From Chloroflexota bacterium (GTDB lineage: Bacteria; Chloroflexota; Anaerolineae; Aggregatilineales; Phototrophicaceae): DNA of 64,000 nucleotides. The translations under genes and the position numbers were made by a program. Shown piece by piece: positions 55,325-63,073 of this stretch (its first letter is position 1; every line of letters starts with the position of its first letter). The stretch spans positions 124,001 to 188,000 of the forward strand of contig WTGF01000122.1 in assembly GCA_011525385.1 (NCBI GenBank), written 5' to 3'. The notes below the pieces were generated by a model that saw nothing but the letters and a program-made list of their open reading frames with translations, was not told the DNA's origin and did no database searches.

Positions 55325-55692
55325 TTCGCTTCCTGTCGGTTCGGACGTTTTGCGCTGGCGGTATTATAGACGCTTTGCCCCGAAAACGAAGGTCGGCGCC
55401 GGTCTGTCGGATACATTCCTGACTTTTAGCGGTTCAGCAGCACGGGGCGCACGGACACTGCCATTCGAGCCCCGGGGAGCGCAGGCACTGGCCGTCTTGA
55501 GTCTCAGGATTGCCAGAGCGCTGGCATGCGAGCGCTTAGATCCCGGCGCCCGATGCGAAGAATGAACCTGAGCGATTGGCCTGCCGTCCGCCCTGAACTT
55601 CATCCAAGAGCGGGCTTGTTCCTTTGGCGGGTGCGCTTTGCAATCATGTCATAGGCGCGGCTGCGCAGTTGCTCCGCGACACTAGCGACCTT
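55325..55692. other. Gene-free stretch upstream of glgB
   Basis: 368 bp. TATAAT on the minus strand (55368-55363), about 40 bp before the glgB start, is a probable -10. The rest is GC-rich with short palindromes such as GCCAGAGCGCTGGC; open frames on both strands lack recognisable protein character. Confidence 0.45.
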
Positions 55693-55825
55693 TCATTCCC
55701 ATTCGTCCACTTCGTCCAATTCATACACTTCGTCCTGTTCATACGCTTCGTCCTGTTCGTACGCTTCGTATTGTTCGTCCTCTTCGTATTGTTCGTCCTC
55801 TTCGTCCTCTTCGCTTACTTCCCAC
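55693..55825. repeat. Microsatellite-like 9-base repeats encoding acidic tail
   Basis: On the plus strand the motif ttcgtcctg/ttcatacgc/ttcgtattg recurs roughly every 9 bases, giving (Glu-Asp/Tyr-Glu/Gln)n on the minus strand. Such arrays change length by slippage in steps of 3 residues without a frameshift. Confidence 0.8.
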
Positions 55826-56319
55826 CAGGTTGGTTGGATAGTAGAAAAGTCATCGCGATCGTATTGCCAGGGTTGGCGCCGTCCTTTGGCAAGCCGGCGC
55901 TCTATGGAGGGTATGACTTGATTGAGCCAATGGATACGGTCGAGGACGCGGGACAGGGCGAGGGTACGACGGTTGCTGTCGGTTGCGCTTGGTCGGAGGT
56001 CGCCGGCCATTTGCCGGGCGTATTGCAGGAGTTGGTCACGGATGTAGGTAAAGTCGTCAAGTTCAGTGTTTGGGGGGTTGTCGGTTTCGTCTGCGGTTTG
56101 CGGAAGCGCTGTATCGTTGGCGCTTTGTGTCCGTTTTGTGTCCGACGCAAGAACTTTTTCGGACATATAGGCATGTTGATTGCTATGCAGTTGTTCGCGC
56201 CAACGACGCAAGGTACGTCGGTGCACGCCGGTGGCGTAGTGAACAAGGGAAATGTCGGGATGGATTTCCAGCAATCCGATGGCTTTGCGTTTGGTTGCGT
56301 CTGGATATTTTCTAGGCAT
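55693..56319 (-). CDS. Helix-turn-helix protein with acidic repeat tail
   Basis: 208 residues from ATG 56319. Residues 1-48 (MPRKYPDATKRKAIGLLEIH..., then GVHRRTLRRWRE) form a homeodomain-like helix-turn-helix of the kind found in transposase and phage terminase small subunits. The middle part (about 100-150) is predicted helical. The last 40 residues are almost entirely Glu, Asp, Tyr and Gln, encoded by a degenerate 9-base repeat (see repeat entry). No nuclease follows, so it is probably a DNA-binding regulator or the relic of a mobile element. Two near-identical 17-bp direct repeats overlap its promoter, suggesting self-regulation. Confidence 0.65.
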   Translation of the reverse strand: MPRKYPDATKRKAIGLLEIHPDISLVHYATGVHRRTLRRWREQLHSNQHAYMSEKVLASDTKRTQSANDTALPQTADETDNPPNTELDDFTYIRDQLLQYARQMAGDLRPSATDSNRRTLALSRVLDRIHWLNQVIPSIERRLAKGRRQPWQYDRDDFSTIQPTWWEVSEEDEEDEQYEEDEQYEAYEQDEAYEQDEVYELDEVDEWE

Positions 56320-56349
56320 GGGCGTTCTCGCATAAATGGACGTGACGAC

Positions 56350-56400
56350 ATGATAGCACAAATGTTCTTAGAATGATAGCACATTTGTTTCCTTTTGCAA
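56350..56400 (-). promoter_or_regulatory. Promoter with tandem operator of the HTH gene
   Basis: Minus strand: TTGCAA (56400-56395), 16-bp spacer ending TGC, then TATCAT (56378-56373), an extended -10 promoter. A 17-bp sequence, ATGATAGCACAnnTGTT on the plus strand, occurs at 56350-56366 and 56373-56389, 23 bp apart with 15/17 identity, one copy on the -10 box. This spacing of about two helical turns fits a tandem operator. Confidence 0.5.
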
Positions 56401-56540
56401 GAATTGCCTTAGAATTTCGGCCGGTCCAGCGCGATTGGCGCGGGCTCCGGGGCAAAGGCATCAGAGTGGCTATTCGCCAGGGCGAGCTGATGGTTTTGTC
56501 CAAGTTTCTCGGGTCGTTGGCGCATGAGATGTTAGGGAAG

Positions 56541-56583
56541 GCGGGCGACCGCCCCTACCGACGACTGTTATTTTGGAGTGCAT
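56541..56583. repeat. Dispersed palindromic repeat, partial inverted copy
   Basis: The reverse complement of 56550-56583 matches 1877-1911 at nearly every base (one gap, two substitutions), including the flank with ctccaaaataa and gtaggggcg. It shows the repeat unit extends beyond the hairpin core. Confidence 0.7.
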
Positions 56584-56663
56584 TAGCATAACTTAGTTGG
56601 TCCTGCTTCTGTGGTTACTTTTGCGTCTGTATGTTGGCGATCGCAGCGTATGTTCATCTGGAT

Positions 56664-56951
56664 GCGATTGCCCTGTTGAATGAGCCAGGGCAATCGCTTC
56701 AAAATGGTATCTAGTGGAACGATGAAAAGACAAACTTAGAATTCACCACAGAGGCACAGAGCGCACAGAGAAAAGACTTTCATTTATAAGAATTGCGAAA
56801 TTGCACTTCAATTTTGGATTCCGCGACAAGCAATTTCACCCATTTGTATGTCAATCCAGAGGATTTCTGCTCTGAAAAAACTTAAACTCTGTGTCCTCTG
56901 TGCCTCTGTGGTGAAAAAATAATTTGAAGCGATTGCCCTGTTGAATGAGCC
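56664..56951. mobile_element. MITE-like nested palindromic element
   Basis: Perfect 17-bp terminal inverted repeats AGGGCAATCGCTTCAAA (56687-56703) and its complement (56923-56939) bound a 253-bp segment. Both ends are directly flanked by the 12-bp sequence GTTGAATGAGCC (56675-56686, 56940-56951), like a target duplication. Inside are imperfect 29-bp inverted copies (two mismatches) of the cacagaggcacagag repeat (about 56742-56770 and 56887-56915). An extra GCGATTGCCCT at 56664-56674 makes the left 23 bp identical to the right 23 bp. No transposase is encoded. Confidence 0.65.
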
Positions 56952-57057
56952 GAGATGTTTGAATTCCGCGCCAAAACGTGTTAGGATAGAAAATATATTC
57001 TATATGACTTAGCGCGTCTCGTGAAGGCGGCTTTTGAATGAGTTGAGAGCCAAGCGC

Positions 57058-58266
57058 ATGCCGAAGATCCGAAAAATTCTTCATCTGGATTTGGATGCCT
57101 TTTTCTGCGCTGTCGAGGAACAGTTTGATCCGGACTTGCGGGGCAAGCCGATTGCTGTAGGCGGGCAGCCGGGCGAACGCGGGGTGGTCGCTTCGGCATC
57201 GTACCCGGCGCGCAAATACGGCGTGCGCTCGGCGATGCCGATGTCACAGGCTTTGCGGCTTTGCCCGGAACTGATCATCGTTTCGCAGACGCGGGGCGCC
57301 TATTCGCAACGTTCGCGGCAGGTCATGGCTATTTTGCGGGATACGGCGCCGGATGTGGAACCCTTGTCGATTGACGAAGCCTTTCTCGATGTGACGATTC
57401 TGCCGCGCCCTATAGGGGAAATCGCGCGGGATTTGCAGGCGCGCATTAACAAGGAGTTGGATCTGCCCTGTTCGCTCGGCGGAGCCACAAACAAGCTGGT
57501 GGCAAAGACCGCCAATACGGCAGGCAAGGCGCGCCAGGCGAAGGACAAGCCGCCAAATGCGATCACGATTGTACCGGCCGGCGAGGAAAGCCAGTTCATG
57601 GCGGCGCTGCCGATACGCGCGCTCTGGGGCGTTGGACCGAAGACGGCGGAGGCCTTGGCCGCGCTGGGACTGACGAGAGTCGGCGAGTTGGCGCATTGGT
57701 CGGAAGCCGCGCTTAAACGACGTCTTGGAAAACTCGGGAGTGAATTGTGGCAGCGCGCGCAAGGTATTGATCATCGCCCGGTCTTGTCGACCGGAGAGGC
57801 GAAATCGATCAGCAAAGAAGTGACCTTCGCGCGCGATGTGAGCGACAGGTCACAGTTGGAGTTGACCTTGCGGCGCTTGTCGGATGGCGTTGGCAGGCAA
57901 GCGCGCAAGGCGGGTCTGGCCGGCGCGACGGTCAAGCTCAAGCTGCGCTGGACGGACTTCACGACCTTGACAAGGCAAGTCACATTGGACAATCCCACCG
58001 ACCTCGACGACGAGATTTGCTCAAGGGCAGGAGAGCTCTTTGAAAGGCACTGGCCCGATGGCAGAGCAGTACGGCTGATTGGCGTAGGTTTGAGCGGCTT
58101 CGGCATGCCGAATCGTCAACTCGGACTTTGGGAGGACCGATCCCTGGGCCGTCAAGTTGATGACTTGCAGTCGGCCCTGGATAACTTGCGCGATCGCTAT
58201 GGCGAACAAACGATTCGCCGCGCAAGCGATCTCAAGTTTCAGTTTTCAGACGACAACAGGCGCTGA
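57058..58266 (+). CDS. dinB: DNA polymerase IV (Y family)
   Basis: 402 residues. Palm motifs LHLDLDAFFCAVEEQ (first catalytic Asp, steric-gate region) and LSIDEAFLDVT (Asp-Glu pair), thumb motif LWGVGPKTAEAL, and a little-finger domain to about 370. QLGLW near residue 358 is a good match to the sliding-clamp-binding motif. It copies damaged DNA with low fidelity. I start at ATG 57058; a TTG at 57034 adds eight residues. It converges on the ABC exporter gene with a 9-bp gap. No LexA-type box recognised. Confidence 0.95.
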   Translation: MPKIRKILHLDLDAFFCAVEEQFDPDLRGKPIAVGGQPGERGVVASASYPARKYGVRSAMPMSQALRLCPELIIVSQTRGAYSQRSRQVMAILRDTAPDVEPLSIDEAFLDVTILPRPIGEIARDLQARINKELDLPCSLGGATNKLVAKTANTAGKARQAKDKPPNAITIVPAGEESQFMAALPIRALWGVGPKTAEALAALGLTRVGELAHWSEAALKRRLGKLGSELWQRAQGIDHRPVLSTGEAKSISKEVTFARDVSDRSQLELTLRRLSDGVGRQARKAGLAGATVKLKLRWTDFTTLTRQVTLDNPTDLDDEICSRAGELFERHWPDGRAVRLIGVGLSGFGMPNRQLGLWEDRSLGRQVDDLQSALDNLRDRYGEQTIRRASDLKFQFSDDNRR

Positions 58267-58275
58267 TATCCGTGG

Positions 58276-60105
58276 TCAAACCAGCGTGAATAGCTGATGA
58301 TAAACGCCTTCCCGCGCCAGCAATTCTTGATGACTGCCTTGCTCGATGATCTCGCCATGGTCCATGACGACGATCATATCGGCTGACGTGATCGTACTCA
58401 GACGATGCGCGATCACAAAGCTGGTGCGGCCTTCCAACAGGCGCTCCAAGGCTTTTTGGATAATTCGCTCGGTCTGGGTATCGATATTGCTGGTGGCTTC
58501 GTCGAGGATAAGGACGCGCGGATCCGCCAGCAGGGCGCGGGCGAATGCCAATAATTGGCGTTGCCCGGTCGACAGTACGGCGCCGCCTTCCATGATATCG
58601 GTGAGGTAGCCGTCGGCTAGCCCGATGATAAACTGATGCGCGCCGACGGTTTTGGCGGCTTCAACCACCTCATCGTCCGTCGCGTTCAAGCGGCCGTAGC
58701 GTATATTGTCCATGACAGTGCCGGAAAACAGGTGCGTGTCTTGCGGCACCACGCTGATCTGCCGTCGCAAGCTGTTTTGCGTCACATCCTTCAGGTTGTA
58801 GTCATCCACTGTGATCGCGCCCTTGCTGACGTCGTAGAAACGCATCAGCAGCTTGACCATGGTGGTCTTGCCGGCGCCGGTATGACCGACGAAAGCCACC
58901 GTCGAACCCGCGGGTACATCAAGGTCGACGTGCTTAAGCACCCATTCGCCGCCCCTCGTATAGCGGAAGGACACGTCATCGAAACGGATATGTCCCTGGA
59001 TGCCGGGCAGATTGTCGGCGTTGACCTGGTCGCGGATGGTCGCCGGGTGATCCATCAGCTTGAAGATGCGATAGGCGGAAGCGATGACAGCCTGCAAGAG
59101 GTTGTAGCGTTGGGCCAACAGTCGAATTGGAAAGAAGAACTGCTGGATGTACAAGATAAAGGCCAGCAAGACACCCACGGTGATCTTGTCTTCCAGCACC
59201 AGGCTGCCGCCGACAAAAATCAGGGTTCCGGTGGCGACGCCTCCTATCAATTCGACGGTGGGATAGAACAAGCTGGAAATGAGAGTTGCGCGAACGGTGG
59301 CTTGGCGGCTAGCCATGTTGATCACGTTGACAAAGCGGTCGTAGTTGTGCTCTTGCCGCGAAAAAGCTTGCGTGACGCGTACGCCATTGAAGGCTTCGGA
59401 TAACTCCGCGTTGACCTTGGCATTGGCGTCTGACACCTTTAGATAGGCGCTGCGGGCGTGAACGCGCCAAAAGTTGGCAAGCAGCGCTAGAACGATCAAG
59501 ACGACAAAGGCAACCAGGGTGAGCTGGATATTGATCAGGATCATCGAGATGAGAATGCCGCCCAGCATCAAGACCTCGCGTATGCTGCCGACAGCCGCGA
59601 ATGTCACCGCCTCGCGAATCACGTTGACATCGCTGATCACGCGCGCGATCAGGCGGCCGACTTCGTATTCGGCGAAGAAGTCAATTGACAGATACTGGAT
59701 ATGATCAAAGAGTTGATCGCGCAGGGTGCGAATGATGGATTGTCCGATGACCGCCATATTGCCGACTTGTACGCGGAAGCCGATGAATCCCATGACTTGG
59801 ATGAGGATAAAGGCGATGACGCCCAAGACGACGACAGACATGTCTCGCCTGCGGATGCCTTCGTCGATCGCCCAGCCAATCAATGGCGGGCTGACTACAT
59901 TGGCGACCACGCTCAGGAGCATGGTCACGATGGCGACAGTCAACTTGTATCGGTGCGGTCTCAAGTAGCCGAAAAGGCGAGCGGTGACATCACGGTCGAA
60001 GCCTGGCTTGTGGTCGTCCTCGATTTCGAGAATGCTGCGCTCGTGTCCGTTTTGCTTTTGCTTGGGCAGGCGCCGGTTCTGGACTTTGTCTTTTGTGAGG
60101 GTCAT
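58276..60105 (-). CDS. ABC exporter half-transporter, subunit with canonical Walker B
   Basis: 609 residues: six-helix exporter membrane domain (about 45-330) and a C-terminal ATPase domain with Walker A GHTGAGKTT, Walker B VLILDEATSN (catalytic Glu present) and switch IAHRLST. The signature is LSTGQ instead of LSGGQ. With its partner (60117-62030), 11 bp upstream, it forms a heterodimer in which this subunit supplies the Walker residues of the competent site and the altered signature of the degenerate site. Such pairs export drugs, lipids or peptides. Substrate unknown. Confidence 0.93.
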   Translation of the reverse strand: MTLTKDKVQNRRLPKQKQNGHERSILEIEDDHKPGFDRDVTARLFGYLRPHRYKLTVAIVTMLLSVVANVVSPPLIGWAIDEGIRRRDMSVVVLGVIAFILIQVMGFIGFRVQVGNMAVIGQSIIRTLRDQLFDHIQYLSIDFFAEYEVGRLIARVISDVNVIREAVTFAAVGSIREVLMLGGILISMILINIQLTLVAFVVLIVLALLANFWRVHARSAYLKVSDANAKVNAELSEAFNGVRVTQAFSRQEHNYDRFVNVINMASRQATVRATLISSLFYPTVELIGGVATGTLIFVGGSLVLEDKITVGVLLAFILYIQQFFFPIRLLAQRYNLLQAVIASAYRIFKLMDHPATIRDQVNADNLPGIQGHIRFDDVSFRYTRGGEWVLKHVDLDVPAGSTVAFVGHTGAGKTTMVKLLMRFYDVSKGAITVDDYNLKDVTQNSLRRQISVVPQDTHLFSGTVMDNIRYGRLNATDDEVVEAAKTVGAHQFIIGLADGYLTDIMEGGAVLSTGQRQLLAFARALLADPRVLILDEATSNIDTQTERIIQKALERLLEGRTSFVIAHRLSTITSADMIVVMDHGEIIEQGSHQELLAREGVYHQLFTLV

Positions 60106-60116
60106 TCGTGTCTGTC

Positions 60117-62030
60117 TCAGTTCTTGGTGATTCGTCCGGCGAGGCGATCGATCAGATTGCGGAACTGCTGCGTGGATCGCCGTTCTTCCAGCGGGATCTT
60201 GATGATGCCGGAGATTATAGCTTCCCGGCGCACGCGCTCTTGCTCTTCCAGTTGCAGCTTGTAAATCTCTTCGTAGAGTCCGCCGTCGGCGAGCAGCGTC
60301 TCGTGCGTACCCTGTTGAATGATCTCTCCGTCGCGCAGAACAATGATCTGATCGGCTTTCAAGATCGTGCTCATGCGCTGTGCGATGACAAAGGTCGTGC
60401 GCCCCTCCATGACACGATCCAGCGCCTGCTGGATGAGATGCTCGGTTTGCGTATCCACGCTGCTGGTCGCGTCATCCAATATCAGAATACGAGGATCGAT
60501 CAAGAGAGCGCGGGCGATAGCGATTCTTTGCTTCTGACCGCCGGAAAGCGTAACGCCGCGTTCGCCGACGTCAGTTTGGTAGCCGTCGGGGAAATCCATG
60601 ATGAAATCGTGGGCGTTGGCGGCTATGGCGGCTGCTTCGATCTGGTTTTTGCCCGCAGCGGGGTTGCCATAGGCGATATTTTCTTCAATCGTGGCCGAAA
60701 AGAGCAAGGACTGTTGCATTACGATGCCGATCTGGCCCCGCAGGTAATCCAGGTCAATATCTCGTACATCAATGCCGTCAAGCAGGACGCGCCCGTCAGT
60801 GACATCATAGAATCGTGGTATCAAGTTGGCGATCGTTGTTTTGCCGGCGCCGGTCAGCCCAATGATGGCGACAATTTCGCCGGGAGTCGCTTCGAGATTG
60901 ATGTCTTTCACAATGGCGTGATTGGAACCGAAGTATTGCGTGCTGACATTGTCGAAGCGCACATGGCCTTTGATGTTGACCCGCGCGGCGTCCGGCTTGT
61001 TAACGACCAATTCGTCATGATCGAGAATTTGAAATACGCGTTCGCCGCTGGCGACCGCTTGTGTAGTCAAAAGGATAATGAAACCGACAAATCGCAGAGG
61101 CTGCGCCAGCAGCAGCACGTAGGCGTTGAATGTGACTACCAAACCGACGGTGATATTGGCCATGCCGCGCGCTTCGAGGTACCCGCCAAAGAACAAGACC
61201 AGCGCGGTTGACATGGCGGCCAGGAAGGCGCTGGCCGGCAGAAAGGTGATCCATTGTCGGATGAAATCAAGCTGCTCGTCGTAGAGCCGTTTGTTCTCGG
61301 CGTGGAATCTTTCGATTTCGTAGCTCTCGCGGGCAAAGACCCGCACAACTTCGGCGCCAAGCGCGTTTTCCTGGATATGATTGCTCAGCACCTGCATCCG
61401 GTCCATCACTTTTTTCCAGCGCGGGTGCACGCGCATCACAAAGCGATTGGAAAACAGGGCCAGCGGCACCAGTGGGACAAATGATATCACTGCCAGCGCC
61501 GGGCTGGTCGCCAGCATGATGCTTACGACGCCGATCAAGAGCAGGAGCACATTTAAGCCGTCCATCAGACCGAAGTTGAAATAGCGCTGAATTTCGTTGA
61601 CATCGCTGATGGCGCGGGTGATGATGGTGCCGACTTGCGCGCTATCGTGGTAGGTGAAGGACTGACGCTGCACCTTGTCGTAGATTTGATTGCGAATATC
61701 GTAGGCGACATAGTGGGAAAGGCGCTCGCCGAAGAACCTGCCGAAGAAGGCCGAGAGCCCGCGCAGGACCCCCAATCCAACAACGAGCAGGCCGGCGTTG
61801 AGCATGAAATTGCTGTCTTGCTTTGCAATGCCGATATCCACGACATCGCGCAAGATATAGGGCACGGCGACGGCGAGCAGATTGCTGCCGATGATGCCCA
61901 AGAGCGCGGTCAGCACCCACAATCGGTATTTTTTCAGATAGCCGATCAGACGGGCCCACTTAGCCAATGCGCCGTTGCCTTTTGATTTGCCTTTGGATTT
62001 TAGCGGTATCTCGCTAGAAGCGGTTGCCAT
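60117..62030 (-). CDS. ABC exporter half-transporter, subunit with degenerate ATP site
   Basis: 637 residues: a basic N-terminal tail, a six-helix membrane domain and an ATPase domain with Walker A GLTGAGKTT and canonical signature LSGGQKQR. Walker B is ILILDDATSS (Asp in place of the catalytic Glu) and the switch is IAQRMST (Gln in place of His). These are the two substitutions known in the degenerate site of heterodimeric exporters such as TAP1 of TAP1/TAP2. First gene of the pair; the stop is 11 bp before the partner start. Confidence 0.93.
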   Translation of the reverse strand: MATASSEIPLKSKGKSKGNGALAKWARLIGYLKKYRLWVLTALLGIIGSNLLAVAVPYILRDVVDIGIAKQDSNFMLNAGLLVVGLGVLRGLSAFFGRFFGERLSHYVAYDIRNQIYDKVQRQSFTYHDSAQVGTIITRAISDVNEIQRYFNFGLMDGLNVLLLLIGVVSIMLATSPALAVISFVPLVPLALFSNRFVMRVHPRWKKVMDRMQVLSNHIQENALGAEVVRVFARESYEIERFHAENKRLYDEQLDFIRQWITFLPASAFLAAMSTALVLFFGGYLEARGMANITVGLVVTFNAYVLLLAQPLRFVGFIILLTTQAVASGERVFQILDHDELVVNKPDAARVNIKGHVRFDNVSTQYFGSNHAIVKDINLEATPGEIVAIIGLTGAGKTTIANLIPRFYDVTDGRVLLDGIDVRDIDLDYLRGQIGIVMQQSLLFSATIEENIAYGNPAAGKNQIEAAAIAANAHDFIMDFPDGYQTDVGERGVTLSGGQKQRIAIARALLIDPRILILDDATSSVDTQTEHLIQQALDRVMEGRTTFVIAQRMSTILKADQIIVLRDGEIIQQGTHETLLADGGLYEEIYKLQLEEQERVRREAIISGIIKIPLEERRSTQQFRNLIDRLAGRITKN

Positions 62031-62271
62031 GAATTACTGATCCCGGGAGACGCGGTTAATTGCGAGAATCTGTTGTTGATCGCGGCTGCGTTTTGCGGTT
62101 GAACCCAAGGAACAACTCAATCCAAGCTTAAACTGTCGATCAAAACAATACAGTTCGCGCAGAAGCAGGGGATCCTAAGTAAGCAATAAATGCTTGATTG
62201 ACTCTGGTATTCTCCCCCAGAAGTCCCAAAATAATTGTATATCAATCGCAGTCGGTGAAAAGGGAGATTCC

Positions 62272-63036
62272 ATGTCAAAACTGAAACCTGTGGCATTACA
62301 GTTGTACTCTTTGCGCGACGCGCTTGCAGAGGACTTTGAAGGTATCGTCCGCAAGGTGGCCGCAATGGGCTATGTTGGAGTTGAACCCTATGGCGGGATG
62401 CCCGGCGGCTTGAAGGTTGCGGCGGATCTCTTTCAAGAGTTGGAGCTTGAGGTTTGTAATAGCCATGTGCCCTTTCCCGATGGGGCGAACCTGGAATCCG
62501 CGCTGGCGGAAGCGCAGGCCTTTGGGCTATCGCGCGTTGCCGTCGCCTATTTGCCAGAGGCTGAGTTCGAGACGCTGGACGCGGTCAAGCGCGTATGCGA
62601 GCGCCTGAATCGCGCCAGTGAAACCATGGGCGCCAGCAAGGTAACTTTGGGTTATCACAATCACTGGTGGGAGTACAAGGAATTGGAAGGGCAAGCTACC
62701 CTGGAGGTGATGCTCAGCGAGCTCGACGAAGATGTCTTTCTCGAAATTGATACCTACTGGGCGCAAGTCGGTGGCTTGGATGCGGTGGAAGTCGTTAAAC
62801 AGGCGGGTGAGCGCGCGCCACTGATACATCTGAAGGACGGCTCACTGAGTTTGGAAGACAACATGACGGCGGTTGGCGACGGCAAAATGTCCGTGCCGGA
62901 GATCGTTGAGGCCACAGCGGAGACGGCTGAATGGCATATCGTTGAGATTGATCGTTGCGACGGCGACATGCTGCAAGCGGTGCATGACAGCTACAAGTAC
63001 TTGACATCCAATAACCTGGTTCGCGGCAAGGTGTAG
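62272..63036 (+). CDS. Sugar phosphate isomerase/epimerase, TIM-barrel
   Basis: 254 residues of the xylose-isomerase-like fold: PVALQLYSLRDAL, VCNSHVPFP, LGYHNHWWEYKEL (His/Glu), FLEIDTYWAQVGG (Glu/Asp), LIHLKDGS (His) and WHIVEIDRC (Glu). These provide the usual divalent-metal ligands. ATG 62272 has AGGGAG (62261-62266) 5 bases upstream. It is 37 bp before an Ldh2-type dehydrogenase in the same direction, suggesting a short sugar or sugar-acid pathway. It differs in sequence from the isomerase at the left edge of the window. Confidence 0.88.
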   Translation: MSKLKPVALQLYSLRDALAEDFEGIVRKVAAMGYVGVEPYGGMPGGLKVAADLFQELELEVCNSHVPFPDGANLESALAEAQAFGLSRVAVAYLPEAEFETLDAVKRVCERLNRASETMGASKVTLGYHNHWWEYKELEGQATLEVMLSELDEDVFLEIDTYWAQVGGLDAVEVVKQAGERAPLIHLKDGSLSLEDNMTAVGDGKMSVPEIVEATAETAEWHIVEIDRCDGDMLQAVHDSYKYLTSNNLVRGKV

Positions 63037-63073
63037 GGGCGCATTCGCGTTCGGGCAAGGTGGAGAACGGTCT

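Larger units (their letters stand above)
56401..57057. other. Gene-free repeat-rich stretch before dinB
   Basis: About 660 bp with no credible gene. Contains an inverted partial copy of the 1877-1911 repeat (56550-56583) and the nested palindromic element 56664-56951. The last 100 bp before dinB are AT-rich and may carry its promoter, but I see no convincing box pair. Confidence 0.6.

Noticed and set aside
55624..56376. Plus-strand frame with a run of Phe-Val-Leu resembling a membrane helix
   Set aside because: The hydrophobic run is the complement of the acidic-tail repeat; the minus-strand frame has a real helix-turn-helix and promoter.
60108..61211. 367-codon plus-strand open frame
   Set aside because: Antisense to the ABC exporter subunit with intact Walker motifs.
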